This document shows positions 6,692 through 17,597 of a stretch of DNA of 64,000 nt, in pieces; within the stretch, counting starts at the first letter, position 1, and every line of letters starts with the position of its first letter. Location: positions 1 to 64,000 of the forward strand of contig CANKMT010000012.1 in NCBI GenBank assembly GCA_947482825.1, read 5' to 3'. Source of the stretch: Betaproteobacteria bacterium (GTDB taxonomy: Bacteria; Pseudomonadota; Gammaproteobacteria; Burkholderiales; SG8-39). The translations under genes were made by a program, and so were the position numbers. Under the pieces are notes generated by a model, which did no database searches, had not been told where the DNA came from, and saw only the letters and a list, made by a program, of their open reading frames with translations.

Positions 6692-8164
6692 ATGAAAGTC
6701 GTGATTGCCCAGATGAAGCACGAGACCAACACCTTCTCGCCGGTGCCCACGCCGATCGAGCGCTTCGCGGTCGGGACGCCAATGCCGCATGAAGGGGAAG
6801 CGGGGATTCGCGCGCTGCGCGGCACGGGCTCGGCGATCGGCGCGTTCATCGAGTTGGCCGAAAAGGCGGGGGCGTCGATCTCGCTGCCGGTGGCCGGCAG
6901 CGCCTGGCCGAGCGGCCCGGTGGAGCACGCCGCATTCGAATACATGGCCGGCCGGATCTGCAAGGCGGTGGAGGCCGGCTGCGATGCGATCCTCCTCGAC
7001 CTGCACGGCGCGATGGTTACGCAGAGTTTCGAAGACGGCGAGGGCGAGCTGCTCTCGCGCGTGCGCAAGCTCGCGCCGAAGACCCCAATCGCCGTGGCGC
7101 TGGACATGCACACCAACATGTACGGCGCGATCGTGGAGAACGCCGACGTCATCGCGGGCTACCAGACGTACCCGCATGTCGATGTCTACGAGACCGGGTT
7201 GCGCGCCGGCCGGGCGCTGTTTTCGATGCTGGAGGGCAAGGCGGCCCCGGCGATGGCCTGGGGCCAGCGCGCAATGCTGCCGCACGTCATGCGCCAGTCG
7301 AGCCTCGATTCGCCAAACCGCGAAATCCAGGCGCGCTGCCGCGAGATGGAGAAGGAAGGCGCCCTGTGCGCGAGCCTCTTCGTGGGCTTTCCGCATGCGG
7401 ACATCGTCAATGCCGGGTTATCGGCGGTGGTGGTCACCAACAACGACCCGGCGCTGGCACGGCGCTGGTGCGACGAGCTGCTCGACAGGGCATGGGATAC
7501 GCGCAAGCAGTGGGTCTATGAGGTCGAGCCGCTGGCCAAGTCGTTTGCACGGGCCAAGGCGATGGACGCGCGCCCCGTTGTGTTGCTGGACCATTACGAC
7601 AACGCCGCGTCTGGCGGCACCATGGACACCATGGCCGTGCTGGCGGGCATCCTCGAAGCCGGGCTGGAGGATGTCGGCGTATTCGCGATCTACGATCCGG
7701 CTGCAGTAAAGAAGATGCAGGCCGCGGGTGTCGGCGCCAGGGTCACGCTGCCGCTCGGGGGCAACCTCGACATGCCCAGCCTCGGGCTCAAGGGCAAACC
7801 GCTCGAATTGACCGGGACGGTGAAGAACCTCAGCAACGGCCAATTCCGCAACCGCGGGCCGATGTCGAAAGGCGTGCTGATGGACATGGGACCGACTGCG
7901 GTGCTCGACACCGGCAAGGTCGAGATCGTGGTCATCTCGCGCCAGCAGGAACCGAACGACCTGGAGTGCTTCGCTTCGCAGGGCATCGACCCCACGAAGA
8001 AACGCTACCTGATGCTGAAGAGCCGGGTGCACTGGCGCGCGGGCTTCGGCGACCTCGCCCGCGCAACCGTCCAATGCGCCGGTGCCGGCGTGTGCACTTC
8101 GGACTACAGCGTGCTGGACTTCAAGAAGGTCAGGCGCCCGATCTTTCCGCTGGACGCCATCTGA
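6692..8164 (+). CDS. M81-family metallopeptidase (MlrC/DUF1485)
   Basis: 490 residues, the full length of the MlrC-like family (DUF1485 plus MlrC C-terminal domain). The N-terminus KVVIAQMKHETNTFSP and the segments LLDLHGAMV and ALDMHTNM, with conserved Asp and His residues thought to bind zinc, are diagnostic. The C-terminal half starts near residue 295 (VLLDHYDNAASGG). MlrC of Sphingomonas degrades linearised microcystin, but most homologues in proteobacteria act on unknown amide substrates, so no microcystin role is claimed. A ribosome binding site (GGGAGCAGAGCA) precedes the ATG. Confidence 0.88.
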   Translation: MKVVIAQMKHETNTFSPVPTPIERFAVGTPMPHEGEAGIRALRGTGSAIGAFIELAEKAGASISLPVAGSAWPSGPVEHAAFEYMAGRICKAVEAGCDAILLDLHGAMVTQSFEDGEGELLSRVRKLAPKTPIAVALDMHTNMYGAIVENADVIAGYQTYPHVDVYETGLRAGRALFSMLEGKAAPAMAWGQRAMLPHVMRQSSLDSPNREIQARCREMEKEGALCASLFVGFPHADIVNAGLSAVVVTNNDPALARRWCDELLDRAWDTRKQWVYEVEPLAKSFARAKAMDARPVVLLDHYDNAASGGTMDTMAVLAGILEAGLEDVGVFAIYDPAAVKKMQAAGVGARVTLPLGGNLDMPSLGLKGKPLELTGTVKNLSNGQFRNRGPMSKGVLMDMGPTAVLDTGKVEIVVISRQQEPNDLECFASQGIDPTKKRYLMLKSRVHWRAGFGDLARATVQCAGAGVCTSDYSVLDFKKVRRPIFPLDAI

Positions 8165-8177
8165 CAGCTTTCCTGGT

Positions 8178-8438
8178 TCAGTCTTTGGAATACGGTCTCA
8201 CCGCCTTCATTTCAACGGTAAGTCCGATCCCCTCGGCTGCATCGACCAGCCGGTCGAGGCTGAAAGCGTCGTAGTTGTTGCACAGCCGGCTGGTCTGCGC
8301 AATCGACAGGCCCATGAAATGGGCAGCTTCCGTGCGTGAGATGTCGAGTTCCTCGACCCGGTTCTGGATGCGCGTGCGCAGCTGGCTGCGGAGCCGTGCG
8401 CTGGGCGGGAGTTTCGGCTTCGCTTTCGTTTTTGCCAC
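8178..8438 (-). CDS. Orphan XRE/HigA-type antitoxin-like regulator
   Basis: An 86-residue helix-turn-helix protein: basic start (MAKTKAKPKLPPS), then an HTH (VEELDISRTEAAHFMGLS, then QTSRLCNNYDAFSLDRLVD) and the ending GLTVEMKAV. The pattern is the HTH_37 type found as antitoxin of HigB-like toxins. It starts with GTG; AAGGAG eight bases upstream supports that start. No toxin gene adjoins it on either side. It converges on the M81 gene with 13 bases between stops. A short repeat of its 3' end lies about 400 bases away. Confidence 0.8.
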   Translation of the reverse strand: MAKTKAKPKLPPSARLRSQLRTRIQNRVEELDISRTEAAHFMGLSIAQTSRLCNNYDAFSLDRLVDAAEGIGLTVEMKAVRPYSKD

Positions 8439-8601
8439 TATTCAATCTCCTTGGAGCTTTTCGTTAACGGCATCCTAACTCCGAAGGGTAGGACTTGAAA
8501 AGCTGTGATTTGCAATTAATCTTATTGATTCAGGCAATTGCGGATTTTGCATCGAAATACCCCTGAAGATCGTGTGGCTGGCGCAGGCGCAACCGAGCCT
8601 T

Positions 8602-8626
8602 GAATACCGCATTACCGCCTTCATTT
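8602..8626. repeat. Imperfect second copy of the antitoxin 3' end
   Basis: GAATAC-N6-ACCGCCTTCATTT occurs at 8188-8212, inside the 3' end of the orphan antitoxin gene, and again at 8602-8626, just before hsp20, with identical spacing and the same orientation. The 13-base block is exact. On the minus strand the second copy would read like the same C-terminal MKAV-type peptide. It is probably the tail of a second, deleted antitoxin gene. Confidence 0.55.
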
Positions 8627-8633
8627 AGCGTGC

Positions 8634-9041
8634 ATGAGATCGCGCGACATCCGGAATTTCATGTGGGGCGAGGCACTTCAGCTGCTCGGTCAGGCCGAGC
8701 GCCTGCAGAAGGCTTTCTATCGCCCGGCCGAATCCGAGCAGAGCTGGGAGCCCCCGATCGACGTAATTGAAACGTCGCAGGCGCTCTTCGTTCACGTCGC
8801 GCTGCCGGGCGTCCCGGCCGACTCGATCGTGGTCGGACTCGAAAGCGACGCGCTTACGGTCTCCGCGGTGCGTGGCTTCCCGGTGACCGCGCGCGGCGCA
8901 AGGCTCCATCGGGTGGAAATCCCTTACGGCCGCTTCTTTCGCCGCGTGCCGCTGCCGATCGCCGACCTCGAACCCGCCGGGCGCTCGTTCATCGACGGGT
9001 GTCTCACGCTGGCTTTCCGCAAAATCGCAGTGCAGGAGTAG
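8634..9041 (+). CDS. Hsp20/alpha-crystallin small heat-shock protein
   Basis: 135 residues with a near-complete alpha-crystallin domain from about residue 40 (PPIDVIETSQALFVHVALPG, then SIVVGLESDALTVSAVRG) to the C-terminus. It binds unfolding proteins without ATP. The usual C-terminal IxI tail motif is not evident; the protein ends FRKIAVQE. It ends six bases before lon, so a holdase and the protease that clears damaged protein are probably co-expressed. The start is uncertain: no good ribosome binding site precedes the ATG at 8634, and an in-frame ATG at 8661 (MWGEAL) is an alternative. Confidence 0.85.
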   Translation: MRSRDIRNFMWGEALQLLGQAERLQKAFYRPAESEQSWEPPIDVIETSQALFVHVALPGVPADSIVVGLESDALTVSAVRGFPVTARGARLHRVEIPYGRFFRRVPLPIADLEPAGRSFIDGCLTLAFRKIAVQE

Positions 9042-9047
9042 AAAAAC

Positions 9048-11456
<2,409 letters not shown>

Positions 11457-11458
11457 AC

Positions 11459-12079
11459 ATGACCCCCGAAGAGCGTGACCAGCTCGGCAGGTTCCTGCAA
11501 TTGCTCGAAGAGGCGCAGGCCGGCCCGAAAGATCCCAACGCGCAGGCAATGATCGCGCGGGCCTGTGCCCGCCAGCCGGATGCGGCCTACCTGCTCGTGC
11601 AGCGCGTGATGCAACTGGAGATGGCGCAGCAGGCGAGCCAGGACGAAATCGCCCGGCTCACGCAACTGGCGAGCCAAGCGCAGGCCAGCGCGCTGCCCCC
11701 GAGTTTCTTTGGCGCCAACACGTGGGGAAAGAAACCTGCGCAAGTTGGCGGGACCGCGCCCTTGCCTGCAGCGGCCGCTGCGGCGAACCCACCGGTGGCC
11801 CAGGCGCAGGCGCCCCGTTCCGCGTGGGGCGGCGGATTGCTCGGGACAGTCGCATCGACGGCGGTGGGCGTAGTCGCGGGATCGATGCTGGCGCAGGGCA
11901 TAGGCAGCATGTTCGGCAATCGCGAAGCCGGCCACGGTGCCGCAGCCAAGGACGTTCCCCCCGGTGGCGGTACGCTGGTGGAGAACGACTATGGCACCGG
12001 CAACCAGGATCCGGACGGTGGATATGTGGCGGACGACTTCGATGCCGGTGATAGCGGGAGCGGCGGCGATGTGGGTTGA
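11459..12079 (+). CDS. DUF2076 protein
   Basis: 206 residues. The N-terminal 75 residues (MTPEERDQLGRFLQLLEEA and QPDAAYLLVQRVMQLEMA) are the conserved start of the DUF2076 family. A low-complexity Ala/Pro/Gln linker follows, then a glycine-rich hydrophobic stretch (SAWGGGLLGTVASTAVGVVAGSMLAQGIGSMFG) that may insert in or associate with a membrane. The tail is acidic. No function is established. It starts two bases after the lon stop, so it is almost certainly translated with lon and may belong to the same stress response. A 198-base gap with no recognised feature follows. Confidence 0.75.
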   Translation: MTPEERDQLGRFLQLLEEAQAGPKDPNAQAMIARACARQPDAAYLLVQRVMQLEMAQQASQDEIARLTQLASQAQASALPPSFFGANTWGKKPAQVGGTAPLPAAAAAANPPVAQAQAPRSAWGGGLLGTVASTAVGVVAGSMLAQGIGSMFGNREAGHGAAAKDVPPGGGTLVENDYGTGNQDPDGGYVADDFDAGDSGSGGDVG

Positions 12080-12277
12080 GTCGGGTCTGGTATTTTCCTG
12101 AAATGGAAAGATTATTCGCCCGCAGGCCGCGCGGATATTAGGTCTGTGAGATTGAATGTTGAAGATTATTGGGTGGAATCCGGCTGCCGCGCCCTGCGAA
12201 ACGCCGCACGACGCATCTTCCCCGTTGCCGTAAAGTAGGCGCCGGGCCATTCCAGGCCTGCCAAAGGGGAATCCGCG

Positions 12278-13249
12278 GTGAGGACATTCATAGCTGCCGG
12301 CGTCGCTGCGCTCGTTCTTGCGCTTGCACCACAGCCTGCCATTGCGCAGCCTTACCCGTTCAAGCCGGTGAAGATCATCGCGGGCTTCCCGCCGGGCGGC
12401 GCGGCCGACCTGCTCGCGCGGGTGACGGCTGACAAGTTGTCCGCGGCCATGGGCCAGCCCTTCGTGGTCGAAAACCGCCCGGGCGCAGGCGGAACGATAG
12501 GCGCGGACGCGGTCGCCAAGTCGGCGCCCGACGGTTACACGCTGCTGCTCGGGGTGACTGCAAGCCAGACCATCGCGCCCGCGGTCTACAAGTCGCTGCC
12601 CTACGACAGCGCTCGCGATTTCCGGCCGATCGCGCTTATCGCAACGATTCCGGTGGCGTTGGTCGTGCATCCGTCGATTGCCGCCAGCAATGCGCGCGAG
12701 CTCGTGGCCATCGCAAAGGCCTCCGCGTCGCCGCTGCAATTCGCCTCCAGCGGCAGCGGCGCGATCCCCCATCTCGCGGGCGAACTGTTCCAGCTCTCGC
12801 AGGGAGTGAAGCTCCAGCATGTGCCGTACAAAGGCGCGCCGCTCGCCATGTCCGACCTGCTTGCAGGCCGCGTCCAGCTCATGTTCGACAACCTGCCGAC
12901 CGTGCTGGCTCACATCCGGTCGGGGAAATTGCGTGCGCTGGCAATCGCCGGGCCAAAGCACGCACGTGCACTGCCCGACCTGCAGACACTGGCCGAAGCC
13001 GGGGTGCCGGGCGTGGAAGTCGGTTCATGGTTCGGCGTGCTCGCAGCGGCCGCGACCCCCGACGCAATCGTCAACGCGCTGTCGCGCGAGATCGCAAAAG
13101 CGGTGCAGGCAGACGATGCGAAGGCGCGCATGGAAGCAATGGGCGCCGAGCCCGCCTATCTTCCCCCGGAGGAGCTTGCAAAACTCATCCGTACTGAAAC
13201 CGAAAAGTGGGCCGGGCTGGTGAGGGCCACCGGCGCCCGCGCCGATTGA
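12278..13249 (+). CDS. Bug/TTT-family periplasmic substrate-binding protein
   Basis: 323 residues with a signal peptide (residues 1-24, ending AIAQ). It shows the Bug landmarks: PVKIIAGFPPGGAADLLAR, ENRPGAGG, and the mid-domain LQHVPYKGAP. Bug receptors capture small carboxylates for tripartite tricarboxylate (TctABC-type) transporters. No tctA or tctB membrane genes are present here, as is common for the many stand-alone Bug genes of Betaproteobacteria. It starts with GTG after AAAGGGGA. It is the first gene of the aromatic-acid block and ends six bases before an oxygenase beta subunit, which suggests that it binds the aromatic acid that enzyme attacks. Confidence 0.9.
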   Translation: MRTFIAAGVAALVLALAPQPAIAQPYPFKPVKIIAGFPPGGAADLLARVTADKLSAAMGQPFVVENRPGAGGTIGADAVAKSAPDGYTLLLGVTASQTIAPAVYKSLPYDSARDFRPIALIATIPVALVVHPSIAASNARELVAIAKASASPLQFASSGSGAIPHLAGELFQLSQGVKLQHVPYKGAPLAMSDLLAGRVQLMFDNLPTVLAHIRSGKLRALAIAGPKHARALPDLQTLAEAGVPGVEVGSWFGVLAAAATPDAIVNALSREIAKAVQADDAKARMEAMGAEPAYLPPEELAKLIRTETEKWAGLVRATGARAD

Positions 13250-13254
13250 GCAAA

Positions 13255-13725
13255 ATGAATTCCGAAGACGCGTTGCCGGCGGTCACCGCGCTGCTGGCCG
13301 ACTACTGCGCGCATCTCGATGCCGACCGGCTCGAGCAGTGGGTCGGCCTGTTCGCGGAAACGGCAAGCTATCGCATCGTGCCCAGGGAAAACCGCGTGCA
13401 GGGCCTGCCGGCGGCGATCCTGCACCTGTCGAACAAGCGCATGATCGCAGACCGGATCACGGTGCTGCGGACCGCCGCAGTGTTCAACATCCATGTCGAC
13501 CGGCATATGGTGAGCGCGATTCGCGTGATCGAGAGGCTTCCCGATTCGGTGCGTTACGAGGCGAACTTCTGCGTCTACCAGTCCGACCAGGAGGGGCGGA
13601 CCAAGCTCTTTTGCACCGGACTGTACGAAGGCGAAGTCGCCTTGGGGCCGCAGCCGCGATTCCTGCAACAGACCGCCTTGGTCGATACTTTCTCGATTCC
13701 TGCGCTGCTCGCGGTTCCGATCTAG
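13255..13725 (+). CDS. Ring-hydroxylating dioxygenase, beta (small) subunit
   Basis: 156 residues. The NTF2-like fold of dioxygenase small subunits is recognisable from LLADYCAHLDADRLEQWVGL, the RITVLRTAAVFNIH segment and the FCTGLYEGEV strand. Small subunits stabilise the alpha3-beta3 hexamer and carry no metal. The start MNSEDAL is chosen because the longer frame runs back into the Bug gene. The order is beta before alpha, with six bases to the alpha gene; in the other oxygenase set here the order is alpha-beta. No reductase lies next to it, so it probably borrows the one at 20244. Confidence 0.85.
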   Translation: MNSEDALPAVTALLADYCAHLDADRLEQWVGLFAETASYRIVPRENRVQGLPAAILHLSNKRMIADRITVLRTAAVFNIHVDRHMVSAIRVIERLPDSVRYEANFCVYQSDQEGRTKLFCTGLYEGEVALGPQPRFLQQTALVDTFSIPALLAVPI

Positions 13726-13731
13726 CCCCGC

Positions 13732-15003
13732 ATGCCTGCGATCCCGATTACCGAAGAACTCCGAACCCTGTGGCCGCGCAAGGACTATTCGCGCGTCCCT
13801 TTCCGCTTCTATCACGACGAGCGGCTTTATCGCGAGGAACTCGAGCGCATCTTCCGCGGCCCGACCTGGAGTTACCTGTGCCTCGAAGCGGAGATTCCGA
13901 AGCCTGGCGATTTCCGCACAACGCTGGTCGGCGAAACGCCAGTCGTCGTGACGCGCAAGGACGACGGGGATCTCGCCGCGTTCGTGAACCGATGCGCGCA
14001 CCGCGGCGCGATAGTGCGCCGCGAAGCGTTCGGGAACGCCAGGGAACACATTTGCGTTTATCACCGCTGGTGCTACGCGCAGGATGGCAGCCTGACGGGG
14101 GTGCCGTTCCGCCGCGGGGTCGCAGGCAAGGGCGGCATGCCCGACGATTTCGATCCCAAGGAAAACGGGTTGCAGAAGCTCAAGGTGCACTCGATGCGTG
14201 GCGTGGTGTTCGCGACCTTCGCTGCCGAAGTCGAGCCGCTTGCCGATTACCTCGGCCCTGTGATGACCGCGCACATCGAGCGGCTGATGCACAAGCCGAT
14301 CCGCATCCTCGGTTACCAGCGGCAGACCGTGTTCGGCAACTGGAAGCTCTACATGGAGAACGTGCGCGATTCCTACCATGGCGGCCTGCTGCACGAGTTC
14401 CAGAACACTTTCGGCATCAGCCGCGTCACACAGGTGGGCGGTGCGCGCATGGATGCGAAGCACCGCCACCACGTCACCTACAGCAGCGCGGCCGAAGCCG
14501 GGGACGGCACGCAACTCCACAAGGACGCGGGCGTTGCCAACGACAGGCTGCGGCTGGCCGATGGCCGGTTGCTCGAATACGTTCCGGAGTTTGCCGACGG
14601 CCAGCAACTCACGATCTCCTCGGTTTTCCCGAACGCCGTGTTCCAGCAGATCCGCAATTGCCTCGCCACCCGGCAACTGCGGCCGCGCGGCGTGGACGAA
14701 TTCGACCTCGTGTTCACGATCTACGGCTATGTGGACGACACGCCGCAACTGCAGGAACTGAGGCTCGCCCAGTCGAACATGATCGGTCCGGCGGGCTATA
14801 TCTCGATGGAGGACGGCGAGGCGATAGAGATCGTGCACCGCGCCACCAAAGGGGAGGCGACCACCAGCGGGCTGCTGGAAATGGGCAGCCTGGGCGAAAT
14901 CCCCGATGAGATCAGGTTCCGCACGTCCGAGGTCTCGATTCGCGGGTTCTGGTCTTACTATGCTGCGCTGATGGACATGAAACCTGACGGGGCGATCCGA
15001 TGA
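13732..15003 (+). CDS. Rieske dioxygenase, alpha (large) subunit
   Basis: 423 residues. The Rieske [2Fe-2S] ligands are Cys88, His90, Cys108 and His111. The catalytic mononuclear iron site is in RDSYHGGLLH, with His216 and His221. Overall it resembles the aromatic-carboxylate group (terephthalate TphA2, anthranilate AndAc, salicylate 5-hydroxylase large chains), with the motifs TWSYLCLEAEIPKPGDFRTT and GYISMEDGEA. It should add O2 to an aromatic acid in the cytoplasm; the exact substrate is not visible. It is about as long as the alpha subunit at 17598 but clearly diverged from it. Its stop overlaps the start of the next Bug gene (ATGA). Confidence 0.88.
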   Translation: MPAIPITEELRTLWPRKDYSRVPFRFYHDERLYREELERIFRGPTWSYLCLEAEIPKPGDFRTTLVGETPVVVTRKDDGDLAAFVNRCAHRGAIVRREAFGNAREHICVYHRWCYAQDGSLTGVPFRRGVAGKGGMPDDFDPKENGLQKLKVHSMRGVVFATFAAEVEPLADYLGPVMTAHIERLMHKPIRILGYQRQTVFGNWKLYMENVRDSYHGGLLHEFQNTFGISRVTQVGGARMDAKHRHHVTYSSAAEAGDGTQLHKDAGVANDRLRLADGRLLEYVPEFADGQQLTISSVFPNAVFQQIRNCLATRQLRPRGVDEFDLVFTIYGYVDDTPQLQELRLAQSNMIGPAGYISMEDGEAIEIVHRATKGEATTSGLLEMGSLGEIPDEIRFRTSEVSIRGFWSYYAALMDMKPDGAIR

Positions 15004-15965
15004 AATTGCTTGCAATGTTCGTACTTGCGCTTGGGTTTGCGCCAGCGGTGCTCGCGCAGGTCGCGTATCCAGCCAGGGCAGTGAAGATTGTCGTGCCTTA
15101 TCCTGCGGGCGGCTACTACGATGTCGCTTCGCGAGTGCTGGGGCAGAAATTCTCGGAGGCTCTCGGTCAGCCGTTCGTGATCGAGAATCGCCCGGGCGCA
15201 AACGCGATCGTCGGCACCGAGCTCACCGCGAAATCCGCGCCCGACGGCTACACGATCATGATGGGCGGCATCGGCCCGCACGCGATCAACGCCAGCCTGT
15301 ACCCGAAACTCTCCTACGACCCGGTAAAGGATTTCGCTCCGATCATCCTCGTTTCGATGACCCCGAATGCGCTGGTGGCAAACCCGGGTTTTGCGGCGAA
15401 GTCGGTCGGCGAACTGGTCGAGGCAGCCCGCGCGCAGGCGGGCAGGATCAACTACGCCTCGAATGGCTCCGGAAGTTCCGTGCATTTGTGCGCCGAACTG
15501 CTTGGCACCATGACAGGCACGAAGTTCAACCATGTGCCTTTCAAGGGCAGCGCCCCGGCAATTGCGGCGACACTCGGCGGGCAGACGCAATTTGCGTTCG
15601 CAACCGCGGGCGACGTGCTCGCGCATATCCGCGGGGGAAAGCTGAGGGCGCTCGCGGTTACAAGCGCGAAGCGCATCCCGGCGCTCGCCGATACGCCGAC
15701 GATGATCGAAGCCGGCGTGCCGGGTTACGAAGCCACTGCGTGGTTTGCGCTCTTCGCGCCCGCCGGCACGCCGCGCGACGTCGTGGGCAAACTCAATGCC
15801 GTGGCCGGCAAGGCACTGCAAACCGAGGAGGTCAGGGAGCGGCTCGCCCCGCAGGGATCGGCCGACCTCGTCGGCGGAACCCCCGAGCACCTGGCCGGCC
15901 TCGTCCGGTCTGAAATCGTCAAATGGTCGAAAGTGGTGAAGGAGTCCGGCGCCACGGCCGACTGA
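15000..15965 (+). CDS. Bug/TTT-family periplasmic substrate-binding protein
   Basis: 321 residues: a signal peptide (MKLLAMFVLALGFAPAVLAQ), VKIVVPYPAGGYYDVASRVL, ENRPGANA, and FNHVPFKGSA. The glycine-rich loop has YY where the other two Bug proteins have AA or SA, so the ligand pocket differs. The ATG overlaps the dioxygenase stop by four bases, so it is translationally coupled to the oxygenase, strong evidence that it serves the same substrate or pathway. No membrane components of the transporter are present. Confidence 0.9.
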   Translation: MKLLAMFVLALGFAPAVLAQVAYPARAVKIVVPYPAGGYYDVASRVLGQKFSEALGQPFVIENRPGANAIVGTELTAKSAPDGYTIMMGGIGPHAINASLYPKLSYDPVKDFAPIILVSMTPNALVANPGFAAKSVGELVEAARAQAGRINYASNGSGSSVHLCAELLGTMTGTKFNHVPFKGSAPAIAATLGGQTQFAFATAGDVLAHIRGGKLRALAVTSAKRIPALADTPTMIEAGVPGYEATAWFALFAPAGTPRDVVGKLNAVAGKALQTEEVRERLAPQGSADLVGGTPEHLAGLVRSEIVKWSKVVKESGATAD

Positions 15966-15996
15966 ACGTTCGAATGATCTTTCCGAGTCCCGAACC

Positions 15997-16575
15997 ATGA
16001 GCCTATCGACACCGGCGCCCCGCCGCCACCTCCACACCCGCACCATCCATTGCGAAGGCTTCCATCGCGACGACGGCCTTTGGGACATCGAGGCGCGCAT
16101 CATCGACACCAAGACACACAAGACCGTGGAGCCGTTTCGCGGCGCGCGCGATGCGGGCGCGCATGTGCATGACATGGAGGTGAGGATGACGCTCGACCGC
16201 GACATGGTGGTGAGGGACATCGAGGTGTCCACGAACCACGCGCCCTACGATCCCTGCTTCACTGTCGCCCCGGCGTTCAAGAGCCTGATCGGCGCGAAGG
16301 TCGGCGGCGGCTGGCGGCGAGCGGTCAACGAGGCGGTCGGCGGCACCAAGGGGTGCACTCACCTTAAGGAACTTCTCATGCCCGCGGCGACGGTGGCTTA
16401 CCAGACGATGGGCAGTTGGCCCAAGGAAGGCGATGCGAAAGGCGAAGTGAAGCCGGTCGCGCTGCCGGGCAAGGCGGCGGCAAAGCCGTATTTCCTCGAC
16501 GGCTGCAAGGCGTGGTCGAGCGATAGCGAGGTGGTTGCGAAGCTGTACCCGATGCATCACGTAAAGCGTTCCTGA
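15997..16575 (+). CDS. DUF2889 protein
   Basis: 192 residues of the DUF2889 family, recognised by RRHLHTRTIHCEGFHRDDGLWDIEARIIDTK, the middle MTLDRDMVVRDIEVS and the C-terminal GCTHLKELLMPAATVAYQT. There is no signal peptide or membrane segment. The family is frequent in aromatic-degrading Betaproteobacteria, but no activity is established that I know of. It is 31 bases after one Bug gene and 34 bases before the next, inside the catabolic block, so a role in handling aromatic acids or their CoA esters is a reasonable guess only. Confidence 0.8.
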   Translation: MSLSTPAPRRHLHTRTIHCEGFHRDDGLWDIEARIIDTKTHKTVEPFRGARDAGAHVHDMEVRMTLDRDMVVRDIEVSTNHAPYDPCFTVAPAFKSLIGAKVGGGWRRAVNEAVGGTKGCTHLKELLMPAATVAYQTMGSWPKEGDAKGEVKPVALPGKAAAKPYFLDGCKAWSSDSEVVAKLYPMHHVKRS

Positions 16576-16609
16576 AAACCTATAATCAAGCAGAAACAGG
16601 AGGGGACAG

Positions 16610-17578
16610 TTGAAGAACTTTTGCGTGGTGCTTCTTTTCGCTGCGGCCGGCCTTGTCGCGATGCCGGCCCAGTCGCAGAACGTATTCCCCAACAGGGCGG
16701 TAAGGGTGATCGTGCCATTCCCCGCCGGCGGATCGGCCGATGTGCTTGCACGCATCGTGGGCGAAAAGCTTTCGTCCAAATGGGGCCAGCCGGTGGTGGT
16801 CGAGAATCGCGCCGGTGCGGGGGGCAATATCGGCGCGGAGGCCGTTTACCGCGCGGAGCCGGATGGCTACACGATCCTTTCGAGCCCGCCCGGACCGCTG
16901 TCGATCAACCACAACCTGTACAAGAACCTGCCGTTCGAGCCGGCGAAATTCGTGCCGATCACGGTGCTGGCGATCGTGCCCAACGTGATCAGCGTCAAGG
17001 CCGAACTGCCGGTCAATTCGATCCGCGACCTGATTGCGTATGCCAAGGTGAATCCGGGCAGGCTCGTCTACGCATCGCAGGGAAACGGGTCGACCTCGCA
17101 CCTTTCGGCACAGATGTTCTCCACGATGGCGGACGTGCAGCTGGTGCATGTGCCTTACAAGGGCGAAGGACCCGCGCTCGTGGATATCGTTGCCGGGCGG
17201 GTCGACATGTTCGTCGGCAACATCGCAGCCGGGCTGAGGTTCTACCAGGCCGGCAAGCTGAAGTTCCTGGCCGTCGCGGGAAACCGTCGTAGCCCCGTGG
17301 CCCCGGACGTGCCGACCGCGACAGAGGCCGGATTGCCGGGATTCATCGCCAGCGCGTGGTTTGCGTTCGTCGCGCCGCCTGGGACGCCGAATCCGGTGGT
17401 ACAGCAGATCAACGCGGCGACCGTCGAGGCGCTCAGGCTCCCTGACGTGCAAAAGCGATTCCTGGAGCAAGGCGCTGAGCCGGTGGGGAATTCCACGGCC
17501 GAGATGGCGGCATTCGTGAAAGAGGAAATGGTCCGCTGGCAGAACGTCATCAAGACGGCCAACGTTACCTTGCAGTGA
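16610..17578 (+). CDS. Bug/TTT-family binding protein, TphC-like position
   Basis: 322 residues starting with TTG. A perfect AGGAGG at 16598-16603, six bases upstream, decides this start, and it gives a proper signal peptide (MKNFCVVLLFAAAGLVAMPAQSQ). Bug motifs are VRVIVPFPAGGSADVLARI, ENRAGAGG and LVHVPYKGEG. It stands directly before the oxygenase alpha gene, exactly where the terephthalate-binding protein TphC stands in known tph operons. The position suggests that it binds terephthalate or a similar aromatic dicarboxylate; the binding-site residues cannot confirm this by eye. Confidence 0.9.
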   Translation: MKNFCVVLLFAAAGLVAMPAQSQNVFPNRAVRVIVPFPAGGSADVLARIVGEKLSSKWGQPVVVENRAGAGGNIGAEAVYRAEPDGYTILSSPPGPLSINHNLYKNLPFEPAKFVPITVLAIVPNVISVKAELPVNSIRDLIAYAKVNPGRLVYASQGNGSTSHLSAQMFSTMADVQLVHVPYKGEGPALVDIVAGRVDMFVGNIAAGLRFYQAGKLKFLAVAGNRRSPVAPDVPTATEAGLPGFIASAWFAFVAPPGTPNPVVQQINAATVEALRLPDVQKRFLEQGAEPVGNSTAEMAAFVKEEMVRWQNVIKTANVTLQ

Positions 17579-17597
17579 TCGCCGGAGGTAATAGCGC

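Noticed and set aside
6692-8164. Microcystin degradation gene mlrC
   Set aside because: Only the family matches; mlrA, mlrB and mlrD are not present, and most M81 proteins have other substrates.
8599-8626. Heat-shock (sigma-32) promoter CTTGAA-N14-CTTCATTT before hsp20
   Set aside because: The sequence is part of the repeated antitoxin 3' end, the -10 half matches only six of eight positions, and it would leave almost no leader before the ATG at 8634. The resemblance may be accidental.
13156-15201. Long minus-strand open frame opposite the first oxygenase genes
   Set aside because: Shadow of genuine Rieske alpha, beta and Bug genes, which have conserved motifs on the plus strand.
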